From: Ignavibacteriales bacterium | GTDB taxonomy: Bacteria > Bacteroidota > Ignavibacteria > Ignavibacteriales > Ignavibacteriaceae | DNA length: 64,000 bases | Assembly (NCBI GenBank): GCA_003538625.1 | Contig: DPRR01000005.1 | Span: 115,514 to 179,513, forward strand | Direction of reading: 5' to 3' | In this document: positions 1 to 8,218 of the stretch, one piece after another | Position numbering within the stretch: position 1 is the stretch's first letter | How the letters are laid out: each line of letters starts with the position of its first letter | Made by a program: the position numbers and the translations under genes | Notes under the pieces: model-generated | What the model saw: the letters and a program-made list of their open reading frames with translations, nothing else | What the model was told of the DNA's origin: nothing | Databases searched by the model: none

Positions 1-440
1 ATTTTTTTATTTTTTTTACTAAAAAAATCTGTCTGACAATTTGCAAACGGCAATTAGAATCATACCAATTTTTACTTCTAACTTTTTTGAGTTATAGTAA
101 TGACCAGTAAAATTTTTTGTGTAAGTTTTAAATTTTTAATTCATATCAACAAAAGCTCCGGATTTGGAGATGAAGCAAATTTGATCAAAGATCCCGCTTG
201 TTTTACAAAGCCGTATTTCTTGAGCTAAGATCATAGTATGAGTTGATTTTAATTAATATCAAGACTGCGAATAGTTGGTAATTTTCATTACTTCATCCAG
301 TACGGGCACCACTTATCAAAATTCCGGCTCTCTAATATTGGATTTGATTGTTTACTGCTATTATTTTATCAAAGAAATTAAAACAATTTTTAATTCTTCC
401 ATTCGCAGGTAAAAACAAATTTGTTTGGAAGAAGGAATAA
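1..440. other. Non-coding stretch upstream of the BNR-repeat gene
   Basis: No open frame of useful length, RNA gene or convincing hairpin is visible in these 440 bases. The region is AT-rich with homopolymer runs near the left edge. It probably holds the promoter of the gene starting at 441, but no promoter motif stands out. A Shine-Dalgarno-like GAAGGA lies just before that start. Confidence 0.5.
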
Positions 441-3400
441 ATGTCAATTCAAATATTCAATAATTATTATCCGGTGATATCTATGCAAAAATTATTTTTC
501 ATTTTCATTTCAACTTTTTTAATCACACTGATAACCTTTACTTTCGGTCAGAATAAACAATCAGATTCACTTAAAAATGTTTCACTTGCCGGTCTTTCAT
601 TCAGAGGCATTGGTCCGGCTGTTACAGGCGGAAGAGTGGTTGATATTGCCGTCAATCCTGTTAACAATAGTGAATATTATGTTGCCTCGGGTCACGGTTC
701 ATTATGGAAAACAACTAACAGCGGAGTTACATTTTCTCCCATCTTCGATGCAAATAAATCATACGCAATTGGTTGTGTAGCAATTGATCCGACAAATACT
801 AACATTGTTTGGGTAGGAACTGGCGAAAATAATAATCAGAACAATGTGATCTTTGGTGATGGTATTTACAAGAGTGAGGATGGCGGAAAAAGCTGGAATA
901 ATATGGGAATCAGTGCCTCTCATCAGATTGGTGGAATTGCAATTGATCCAAATAACTCTAACATAGTTTATGCTGCTGCTTATGGATCATCAAGAATTTC
1001 CGGGGGCGATAGAGGAATTTTTAAAACAACTGACGGCGGCAAAACATGGGAAAATGTTTTAAAGATTAGTGAATTCACCGGCTGTTATCAGGTTCAAATG
1101 GACCCACGCTTTTCAAATATTTTGTATGCTGTTGCACACCAGAGAATGAGAAATTTATACACAGGAGTTTATGGCGGACCTGAAAGTGGAATTTATCGCA
1201 GTCTTGATTACGGGTTAACCTGGGAAAAACTTAAAAATGGTTTACCTTCAGAAGATGTTGGAAGAATCGGAATGGCAATTTCACCAGTAAATCCCGATTA
1301 TCTTTATGCTATTGTTGAAGCTACCGACAAAGACAAAGGTGTTTATAAAAGTACTGACCGCGGTGCCAGCTGGACGAAGCAAAACAGTTATAACGCAACA
1401 GCGCCTTTTTATTATCATGAACTTTATTGTGATCCTGTAGATTTGGACAGAGTTTACAGCAACGATACATTTTTACAAATTACTATTGATGGCGGCAAAT
1501 CGTGGAAAAATTTGGGTGATGACAAAAAGCATGTTGATAACCATGCACTATGGATTGATCCTGCAAATAATAAACATATTCTTGCCGGCTGCGATGGCGG
1601 GCTTTATGAAACTTTCGATCAGGCAAAGAACTGGAATTTTAAATCGAATATCCCCATTGCAGAAATCTATAAAATTACAACGGATAATGCCGAACCATTT
1701 TATAATGTTTATATCGGAACTCAGGATAATAATAGTCTCGGAGGACCTTCTAGAACTATTAGTTCTGCGGGAATATTAAACCAGGATTGGCTCTTTACCA
1801 ATGCCGGTGATGGTTTTGAAACTCAGGTTGATTGGAAAAATCCGGACATAATATATTCACAATCGCAATTCGGCGGACTTGTTCGTTTTGATAAACGAAG
1901 TGGAGAGAACTTATTTATTCAGCCGCAGGATTTTGCTGATACGGCTTACCGTTTTGATTGGGATGCCGGGTTTCTTCTTTCAAAACACAATAATAAAAGA
2001 TTATACTTAGGCGGTAATAAATTGCTGCGCAGTGATGATCAAGGCAGTACCTGGAAAGAAATTAGTCCCGATTTAACAAGAGGTGTTCCTAAAGAGATGC
2101 AAAAATTAATGGGACAAAGCTGGAGCATTGATCAGCTTGCAAGAAAAAGCAGTATGGCACAAATTGTAACGATTGCGGAATCTCCTCTGGATGAAAATAT
2201 TTTATATGCGGGTTCCGGTGATGGATTAATAAATGTTACAACAAATGGTGGAACAAACTGGACAAAGGCAATCATTGATGGTTTACCGGAGTACTCTCGA
2301 GTTCATCACATTATTGCGTCAAATTTTGATAAGCTTGTTGCGTACGCTGCTTGCAATAACTACTTTGGAGGTGATTACAAACCTTACATCTACAAAACTA
2401 CCGATGGTGGAAAGCACTGGTTTTCAATCAACAATAATCTTTCGGAAAATGGAAGCACTTTTTCAATAGCTGAAGATCATATCGATAAAAATCTTTTATT
2501 TCTTGGAACTTTATTCGGAGTTTATTTTTCTAATGATGGCGGAAAAGAATGGATACCACTAAAAAATGGAATGCCTCCTGCCTGTGTAATGGACCTCGAT
2601 ATTCAGCGAAGAGAAAATGATCTTGTTGTTTCAACATTTGGAAGAGGAGTTTATATTCTTGATGATTATTCCCCTTTAAGATATTTATCAACCGAGACTT
2701 TAAATAAAGAAGCAGAAATATTTCCTGTAAAAGATGCATTAATGTTTATTCCATCTAATCCACTTGGATTTAGAGGAGTTGCGTTCATGGGTGCAAGTTT
2801 TTATTCAGCTCCAAATCCGGAAGTCGGTGCAGTATTTACTTACTACTTAAAAGATGAATTTAAAACATTAAAAGAACTCCGCAGAGACGAAGAGAAGAAA
2901 AAGCAAAAGGACAAAGAGGAGATCAAATTTCCATCTTATGAAACATTAAAAGCGGAACAGGAAGAACCTGAAGCTTATCTGCTTTTTACAATTACCGATG
3001 AAGCAGGAAATGTTATACGCAAAATAAAGACAGAAGCTGTTAAAGGCGTAAATAGATTAGTATGGAATTTCCGTTACGCTCCGGTTTCTCCTGTATCACT
3101 TGAACCGCCGGACAATTCGGTACCATGGGTTGAGCCTGATAAAGGTTATATGGTTGTGCCAGGAAAATATTTTGTGTCTCTTTCTAAATTTCAGGATGGA
3201 AAGTTTACTGAACTGGTAAACAGGAAAGAATTTATTTGTAAATCATTGAATAATACAACTCTTCCTGCTGAAGATAAGTTTAGCCTTGATATATTTAATA
3301 AAAAAGTTGCTGAGCTTACAAGATCTATCACCGGTGCTGATGCATTCAGAAATGAATTAATTAGCAAAGTATCTTATTTAAAGAAAGCTGTCTTAGATGG

Positions 3401-3749
3401 AGCTGAAGTTCCTGCTTCAACTTATAATAATATTATAAGCATTGAAGCTGATTTGAGAGATCTGAATGTAAAGTTAAATGGTGATCAACTGAGAAGCAGA
3501 TATGACGGAGCATCACCGACTTCAGTAAAACAAAGAGTAGAATTAATAACCGGTGCTTTGTGGAATACAACAGCTGCTCCGACAAATACTTTCATAACGT
3601 CTTATGAAATGGCAGCCAGTAAATTTGATGAACTCCTGGATTATCTCAGATCAATTAATAATAGTATAAAACAGGTAGAAGCTGAATTAGAAAAATCCGG
3701 GGCACCCTATACACCGGGCAGATTTCCTGAGTGGAAAAAAAATAATTAA
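441..3749 (+). CDS. Exported BNR/sortilin-type beta-propeller protein
   Basis: The 1102-residue protein carries at least eight Asp-box (BNR) motifs of the form S/T-x-D-x-G-x-x-W, for example SEDGGKSW, TTDGGKTW, STDRGASW and SNDGGKEW, spread over about the first 700 residues. These form the beta-propellers of the VPS10/sortilin-like 'glycosyl hydrolase' group common in Bacteroidota. A hydrophobic signal segment begins at the second Met (residue 15, nucleotide 483), so that ATG is an alternative start. The ATG at 441 has a better ribosome site (GAAGGA). The last 350 residues are a separate charged domain without Asp boxes. A role in surface glycan or protein binding or hydrolysis is inferred; no catalytic residues can be assigned. 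The gene stands alone and ends at a hairpin terminator. Confidence 0.75.
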   Translation: MSIQIFNNYYPVISMQKLFFIFISTFLITLITFTFGQNKQSDSLKNVSLAGLSFRGIGPAVTGGRVVDIAVNPVNNSEYYVASGHGSLWKTTNSGVTFSPIFDANKSYAIGCVAIDPTNTNIVWVGTGENNNQNNVIFGDGIYKSEDGGKSWNNMGISASHQIGGIAIDPNNSNIVYAAAYGSSRISGGDRGIFKTTDGGKTWENVLKISEFTGCYQVQMDPRFSNILYAVAHQRMRNLYTGVYGGPESGIYRSLDYGLTWEKLKNGLPSEDVGRIGMAISPVNPDYLYAIVEATDKDKGVYKSTDRGASWTKQNSYNATAPFYYHELYCDPVDLDRVYSNDTFLQITIDGGKSWKNLGDDKKHVDNHALWIDPANNKHILAGCDGGLYETFDQAKNWNFKSNIPIAEIYKITTDNAEPFYNVYIGTQDNNSLGGPSRTISSAGILNQDWLFTNAGDGFETQVDWKNPDIIYSQSQFGGLVRFDKRSGENLFIQPQDFADTAYRFDWDAGFLLSKHNNKRLYLGGNKLLRSDDQGSTWKEISPDLTRGVPKEMQKLMGQSWSIDQLARKSSMAQIVTIAESPLDENILYAGSGDGLINVTTNGGTNWTKAIIDGLPEYSRVHHIIASNFDKLVAYAACNNYFGGDYKPYIYKTTDGGKHWFSINNNLSENGSTFSIAEDHIDKNLLFLGTLFGVYFSNDGGKEWIPLKNGMPPACVMDLDIQRRENDLVVSTFGRGVYILDDYSPLRYLSTETLNKEAEIFPVKDALMFIPSNPLGFRGVAFMGASFYSAPNPEVGAVFTYYLKDEFKTLKELRRDEEKKKQKDKEEIKFPSYETLKAEQEEPEAYLLFTITDEAGNVIRKIKTEAVKGVNRLVWNFRYAPVSPVSLEPPDNSVPWVEPDKGYMVVPGKYFVSLSKFQDGKFTELVNRKEFICKSLNNTTLPAEDKFSLDIFNKKVAELTRSITGADAFRNELISKVSYLKKAVLDGAEVPASTYNNIISIEADLRDLNVKLNGDQLRSRYDGASPTSVKQRVELITGALWNTTAAPTNTFITSYEMAASKFDELLDYLRSINNSIKQVEAELEKSGAPYTPGRFPEWKKNN

Positions 3750-3859
3750 TGATTATTAGAATTGAAATATTTAAAACATTATTCTGAGACATAATCTCTT
3801 AATATGTTTAATAGAATTGATATTCAACAATAATCTAAAAGTTTTAGATTAATAATTAA

Positions 3860-3886
3860 AAACCGGCTGGCAACCGGTTTTTTTTT
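3860..3886 (+). terminator. Rho-independent terminator of the BNR gene
   Basis: A seven-base stem AAACCGG/CCGGTTT with a seven-base loop is followed directly by a run of T. It lies about 110 bases after the stop codon of the BNR-repeat gene. Confidence 0.8.
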
Positions 3887-3966
3887 GATTGAACAAAATT
3901 AAATATCCGGGAATTGGTTTACCTTCTGTTTAAGCTACCAAAACTGTTTAGTGCTTTGCTGATTTT

Positions 3967-4542
3967 TTACTCAATCACAATATCGTACTTCGTTAGAAGA
4001 CCGGGTACACCCATAATGGAAAATTTTGCTTTAGAGATTTTATTATTTTCAGGATCAATTACAATATTATAAGTTTTGCGAAAATCACATTTGGATAAAT
4101 TAGTATTATCAAAAGCAGCATTGCGTAAATCGCAATCATTAAACGATGAACCAGTGAGATCCGCTCTGCCAAAATCGACTTCAATCATTTCGCATTTTGT
4201 AAATTCTGTTTTATGAATTTTCATTCCAAAGAATGATGACCTATTTAATTGACATCCAGTGAATTCAAATGATAAAAGTAATTGGTTACAGCCATCAAAC
4301 TGCAATCCTGTTAAATTACAATTGTTAAATTTTACATCACGAAAAACAGCAGCAGAAATATTGCTGCTTGTTAAATCACAATCTGAGAATAAACAATTTA
4401 TAAAAACTGTTTCGGATAATTTAACTTTTGAAAAAATGCATTTTTCAAATTTACAGTTCTCATATTCAGCTTTAGTAAAGGAGTCCTTTGCAAAATTGAT
4501 GTTTGTAAATTCCTTATCTGCAAAGTATTCTAAATCTAACAT
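3967..4542 (-). CDS. Pentapeptide-repeat protein
   Basis: The protein has 191 residues. It shows five-residue periodicity with a central Leu/Phe and small or Cys/Asn/Asp residues on either side, such as CDLTSSNISAAVF, CNLTGLQF and ADLTGSSFNDCDLRNAAF. This is the pattern of the pentapeptide-repeat family, which folds as a right-handed square beta-helix. There is no signal peptide or membrane segment, so it is probably cytoplasmic. Some members mimic DNA and protect gyrase, but nothing here shows that role. It is followed downstream on the same strand by no close gene, and the broken hemolysin III gene lies just upstream. Confidence 0.75.
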   Translation of the reverse strand: MLDLEYFADKEFTNINFAKDSFTKAEYENCKFEKCIFSKVKLSETVFINCLFSDCDLTSSNISAAVFRDVKFNNCNLTGLQFDGCNQLLLSFEFTGCQLNRSSFFGMKIHKTEFTKCEMIEVDFGRADLTGSSFNDCDLRNAAFDNTNLSKCDFRKTYNIVIDPENNKISKAKFSIMGVPGLLTKYDIVIE

Positions 4543-4578
4543 TTTCCCTCTAAAAGATTTTTTTATTTGAAATTAATC

Positions 4579-5244
4579 TTATTTAAGCACACTTATATAA
4601 TTATACATAAGCCAGAAATGCGATAAGGTTCCTAATAAAACAAATAAATGAAATATTTCGTGAAACCCGAGTACACCGGGATATGGATCAGGTTTTTTAA
4701 TGGCATAAATAACTGCTCCAACTGTATAAAATAATCCACCTATTAAAAGCCATAACAAAGCTTCTAATTGCAGAACATTTATTAAAGGATAAATTATTAC
4801 TACTGCTAACCAACCCATTAATAAATAAATAACGGTTGATACCCATCTCGGCGCATTCATCCAGAATAATTTTATCAATATTCCTCCCAAAGCTACCAGC
4901 CATATTACTGCAAACATTCCCCATCCAAATGATCCTCTTAAAGCAACAATACATACAGGTGTGTATGTAGCTGCAATTTAAATGAATATCATAATATGAT
5001 CCGCTTTTCTAAGCTTCTTAACTCCGGTTTCAGATAATTTTAACCAATGATAAAGAGTGCTTGTTGTGTAAAGAAGAATCATTGAGATGCCAAATACAGA
5101 AAACGAAAAAAAATGTAATGGTTTATAAGGCTGCAGACTAAGATTAATTAATAATATCATTCCAACAATTGAAAGGATTATCCCTACAAAATGAGTAAAC
5201 CCATTCATCGGCTCTCTTAGTTTATGTATTACATTCATCATCAA
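4579..5244 (-). pseudogene. Hemolysin III (PAQR) family membrane protein, interrupted by an in-frame stop
   Basis: Two open segments, 4978-5244 and the one restarting at 4917, lie in the same frame (the offset between starts is 327 bases). They are separated by a single TAA at 4978-4980. Read through, the frame gives about 221 residues, the normal length of the hemolysin III/YqfA family. The family landmarks are in order: REPMNGFTHFVG near the N-terminus, TLYHW, KADHIMIFI, then after the stop IAATYTPVCIVALRG, LFWMNAPRW, GFHEIFHLFV and HFWLMY near the C-terminus. About seven membrane helices are expected. The stop replaces one residue in the conserved MIFI-x-IA-TYTP stretch. It is either a recent nonsense mutation or a sequence error. 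Each fragment alone would be only half a membrane bundle. Confidence 0.85.
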
Positions 5245-5471
5245 AAATAACTCTGCATTGTTAGGTTGTAATTCGTTTATACTTACATCATTAAATTAAG
5301 ATTTGACAGATTTTATCATTATCAAAATTACCAAACGAAATTATTAAATCTAACTTTTTTAAGCAATTCATCAATACATTAGTTATTTATATTACTTCCT
5401 TTGCTCTGAAAGAATTCAAATTTAATTTATTAGTGTAATTTTATTTAATTATGATAGCAGAAGAATAAATA

Positions 5472-5759
5472 ATGAAAATATTAGCATTAGAAAGTGAGCT
5501 TAAGAATTTTATTGGCGAAGATTATTCCAAAGTACTGATGGAAGAAGCAAAAATTATATTTGATCTTTATAAACAAAATATTATCAGAGAAATTTATTTT
5601 AATGATAAACATTGTGCTGTTATAGTTTTGGAATGTGATTCATTAGACCATTGCAAATCTATTTTAAGTACACTTCCTCTTGTAGATAAAGGTTATATAG
5701 CTTTTGAGATTATGGAACTAAAGCCATATACCGGATTTGATCGGATAATTAAAGAGTAA
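5472..5759 (+). CDS. YCII/muconolactone-isomerase-like small protein
   Basis: This 95-residue soluble protein resembles the dimeric alpha-beta barrel proteins annotated as YCII-related or muconolactone isomerase-like: an N-terminal beta strand, an amphipathic helix with acidic residues, then a conserved ending of the type 'EIMELKPYTGFDRI'. No catalytic residues are evident. It is the first gene of a plus-strand cluster and is followed after 25 bases by a membrane protein gene. Function is unknown; the family assignment rests on fold-like pattern and length. Confidence 0.5.
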   Translation: MKILALESELKNFIGEDYSKVLMEEAKIIFDLYKQNIIREIYFNDKHCAVIVLECDSLDHCKSILSTLPLVDKGYIAFEIMELKPYTGFDRIIKE

Positions 5760-5784
5760 AGCAGAAATTTTTCTGGATGCAGAT

Positions 5785-6474
5785 ATGATCACACAAGATA
5801 ATCTGAGATTTGGCAAAACTGCCGTCTATCTTAATATGTTCGGAATAATATTTTCCGGATTAATATTTCCTGTTTTATCCGCGTTAATTACTCCACAACC
5901 TAAATGGCAGGATGCAGAACTTTTTATAAAATCGTTTCACCCCCTTCAAACGGCCACATATTTCTGCGGATATTTTCTTGTAATAGGTTCGCTGTTAACC
6001 TTTATTGTATTATACACTATTTCAAAAAGCGAAAGAAAACTTTTGGCATTATCCGCATTGATAATAAACGTTGTTTTTACTTCAGTTGTATTTCTCAATT
6101 ACATAATTCAAACTACTTACATTCCTTTTCTCGCCATAAATAATCCGCCGGAAGCTGTTTATGTATTACCTGTTTTCACAATGGGGAATCCGGGTTCTTT
6201 TGCGTGGGCTTTAGAGATGTATGGCTGGGGCGGTATCGGGCTTTCATTTATTTTTATGTCTTTCATCTTTGATAAGGGCAAGTATGAAAAACTATTAAAA
6301 ATTCTTTTTATCGTTAACGGTGTTTCTAGTTGTCTATCAGCTTTAATGACTTCTATAAATATGAACTGGCTTTTCTCCCCTGCCGGTTTTGCGGCGTTGA
6401 TATTCTGGAATATTCTTGTTTTTGTTATTGATATATATCTTATAAAATATTTTACGCCCAAAAGAAATTTATGA
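5785..6474 (+). CDS. Polytopic membrane protein of unknown function
   Basis: The 229-residue protein has about six predicted membrane helices, roughly at residues 13-36, 54-78, 84-110, 135-162, 168-190 and 196-222. There is a long loop near 110-130 with an aromatic and Gly-rich patch (MYGWGGIG). I do not recognise the family with confidence; the layout resembles small DUF4386-like membrane proteins. Its stop overlaps the start of the next gene by four bases (ATGA), so the two are translationally coupled. Confidence 0.6.
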   Translation: MITQDNLRFGKTAVYLNMFGIIFSGLIFPVLSALITPQPKWQDAELFIKSFHPLQTATYFCGYFLVIGSLLTFIVLYTISKSERKLLALSALIINVVFTSVVFLNYIIQTTYIPFLAINNPPEAVYVLPVFTMGNPGSFAWALEMYGWGGIGLSFIFMSFIFDKGKYEKLLKILFIVNGVSSCLSALMTSINMNWLFSPAGFAALIFWNILVFVIDIYLIKYFTPKRNL

Positions 6475-7550
6475 TCTTACTTTACGCACTAATTATAATT
6501 GTCCTGCTTTTTATAACATTATATTTAATACCGGCTTTTACACCGCCTATAAACGATACAATGGGAAAGTTAATCACTAATAGTATTGCTTCACTTGAAA
6601 AAGTAAAATTAGGTGGACAGGATCAATGGATACTTATTCGCGGAGCAGATATAACTAAACCAATTATTCTTTTTCTCCACGGTGGACCCGGAACTTCAAA
6701 TATGGGATTATTAAGAGGACAATCATCGGAATTAGAAAAATATTTTGTTGTCGTATCCTGGGATCAGCGAGGTGCTGGTAAATCTTTCTCAGCAAAAAAT
6801 CCGGAATCTTCTATGACGATAAATCAATTTATTCGGGATACGTACGAATTGGTTAACCTATTGCGAAATCGCTTTAATCAAAATAAAATATTTCTTGCCG
6901 GTCATTCATGGGGATCTGTTTTAGGAGTTTTAACAGTTAAAGAATATCCCGAATTGTTTTATTCTTATATAGGGATCGGGCAAACTGTGCATATGCTGGA
7001 GAATGAAAAAACTTCTTATCAGTGGACATTAGAACAGGCGAAGAATGCGAAGGATGAAAAGGCAGTTAAAGTACTTAACGACATTGGCATTCCCCCTTAT
7101 TCCGGGAATTGGCAGAAAAAGTTTATGCTCCAAAGAAGATTACTTGGGAAATTTGGCGGAGAATTTTATGGAAGTTCAAAAGGAGCCTTTCCGATAGTTA
7201 TAAAAAGTCTACTGCTTGCAACTGAATATTCTTTTATGGACAAAATAAATTTCTTTCGTGGGATATTTAATTCAGTTCGATTATTATGGCCGGAACTTAT
7301 GAAGGTTAATTTGAATTTACAGGCACCGGAACTTAAAGTACCGGTATTTTTTATTTTAGGCAGACACGATTTTGAAGCGCCTTCAGTTCTTGCTGAAAAT
7401 TATTTTAATAATCTGATTGCGCCGTATAAAGAATTGATTTGGTTCGAAAACTCGGCACATATGCCAAACACAGAAGAGAATAAAAAATTTGACAATCTTA
7501 TAATAAATAAAATATTGTCAACTATAAGTAAAAAGGAACTTTATGAGTAA
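6471..7550 (+). CDS. Membrane-anchored alpha/beta hydrolase, proline iminopeptidase-like
   Basis: A single N-terminal hydrophobic helix (residues 2-22) precedes an alpha/beta hydrolase domain of 359 residues total. The oxyanion motif HGGPG is at 70-74 and the nucleophile elbow GHSWGS places the catalytic Ser at 147. A C-terminal GRHD and a His in SAHMPNTEE supply the likely Asp and His. HGGPG plus GHSWG is typical of S33 proline iminopeptidases and related epoxide hydrolase-like enzymes, so it may cleave N-terminal residues from peptides, but the substrate is not proven. It overlaps its upstream neighbour by four bases and the downstream gene by eight. Confidence 0.75.
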   Translation: MILLYALIIIVLLFITLYLIPAFTPPINDTMGKLITNSIASLEKVKLGGQDQWILIRGADITKPIILFLHGGPGTSNMGLLRGQSSELEKYFVVVSWDQRGAGKSFSAKNPESSMTINQFIRDTYELVNLLRNRFNQNKIFLAGHSWGSVLGVLTVKEYPELFYSYIGIGQTVHMLENEKTSYQWTLEQAKNAKDEKAVKVLNDIGIPPYSGNWQKKFMLQRRLLGKFGGEFYGSSKGAFPIVIKSLLLATEYSFMDKINFFRGIFNSVRLLWPELMKVNLNLQAPELKVPVFFILGRHDFEAPSVLAENYFNNLIAPYKELIWFENSAHMPNTEENKKFDNLIINKILSTISKKELYE

Positions 7551-7998
7551 TAATATGCTTGAAATTAAAACAGCAATTCAAATTCAAAAGCCTGTTGAAA
7601 CAGTTTTTGAAGCGATCATCGATCCCGAAAAAATGAAAAACTATTTTATCTCAAAAAGTTCTGGAAGAATGGAAGAAGGCAAACAAATCTTCTGGAAGTT
7701 TCCGGAATTTGATGAAGAGTTTCCCATTAGAGTCAGCAAAGTGGAAAGTAATTCCTATATCTCGTACTATTGGGAAGCGGATGGTAAAGAACTGCTTGTT
7801 GAAATAAGTCTATCCCCAACCGATAACAATTCTACACTTGTAACAGTAACTGAGAAGAGTATGGAAAATAATGAAGCAGGCATTAAGTGGTTAAAAGGTA
7901 ACACTGAAGGCTGGGCTAATTTTCTAACTTGTCTAAAGGCTTATTTAGAATATGGAATTAATCTTAGGAAAGGTGCATTTGATTTTATGAAAAAATAG
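7543..7998 (+). CDS. AHSA1/SRPBCC-domain protein
   Basis: This 151-residue protein has the START/Bet v1-like (SRPBCC) pattern of Activator of Hsp90 homologues: an N-terminal strand, 'PVETVFEAIIDPEKM', a Trp-rich central sheet and a long C-terminal helix with 'GWANFLTCLKAYLEYG'. Such proteins bind hydrophobic ligands in a deep pocket; in bacteria most have no known function. It is the last gene of the plus-strand cluster, overlaps the hydrolase gene by eight bases and ends before the hairpin next to the tRNA gene. Confidence 0.8.
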   Translation: MSNNMLEIKTAIQIQKPVETVFEAIIDPEKMKNYFISKSSGRMEEGKQIFWKFPEFDEEFPIRVSKVESNSYISYYWEADGKELLVEISLSPTDNNSTLVTVTEKSMENNEAGIKWLKGNTEGWANFLTCLKAYLEYGINLRKGAFDFMKK

Positions 7999-8030
7999 TG
8001 CTTATTAAATTTTATGCGGATTTGTATTTA

Positions 8031-8060
8031 AAAATAAAAAACCCAACGAATAGTCGGGCT
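8031..8060 (-). terminator. Terminator of tRNA-Asn, possibly bidirectional
   Basis: On the minus strand CCCGAC, a five-base loop and GTTGGG form a stem (one G-U pair) followed by a run of T, thirteen bases past the tRNA 3' end. On the plus strand the same hairpin has one A-C mismatch but is also followed by T, so it may also end the AHSA1 cluster. Confidence 0.6.
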
Positions 8061-8072
8061 TTTATTTTTTTG

Positions 8073-8144
8073 CTCCGCGAGCAAGACTCGAACTTGCAAC
8101 CCTTCGGTTAACAGCCGAATGCTCCACCATTGAGCTATCGCGGA
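8073..8144 (-). tRNA. tRNA-Asn (anticodon GTT)
   Basis: The 72-base sequence folds as a full cloverleaf: acceptor TCCGCGA/TCGCGGA, D stem GCTC/GAGC, anticodon stem TTCGG/CCGAA with loop CTGTTAA, a five-base variable loop and T stem GCAAG/CTTGC with loop TTCGAGT. The discriminator base is G and the 3' CCA is not encoded. The GTT anticodon reads AAC and AAU. A consensus promoter lies just upstream and a terminator just downstream, so it appears to be transcribed as a single-gene unit. Confidence 0.97.
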
Positions 8145-8172
8145 ATGAAAATATTTCTTAAAAACGAGGTCA

Positions 8173-8201
8173 AAGATAACATTGACCCCATTGTTTGTCA
8201 A
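8173..8201 (-). promoter_or_regulatory. Sigma-70-type promoter of tRNA-Asn
   Basis: Reading the minus strand, TTGACA (8196-8201) is followed after exactly 17 bases by TATCTT (8173-8178). The -35 box is a perfect consensus and the -10 matches at four of six positions. The expected start near 8166 gives a leader of about 22 bases before the tRNA 5' end at 8144. This fits a strong stable-RNA promoter. Confidence 0.65.
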
Positions 8202-8218
8202 GCCTTAAAAGTTACGAA

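Noticed and set aside
4697..4954. 85-codon frame across the hemolysin III stop region
   Set aside because: It is in another frame than both family-matching halves and resembles no protein; the in-frame TAA explains the break fully.
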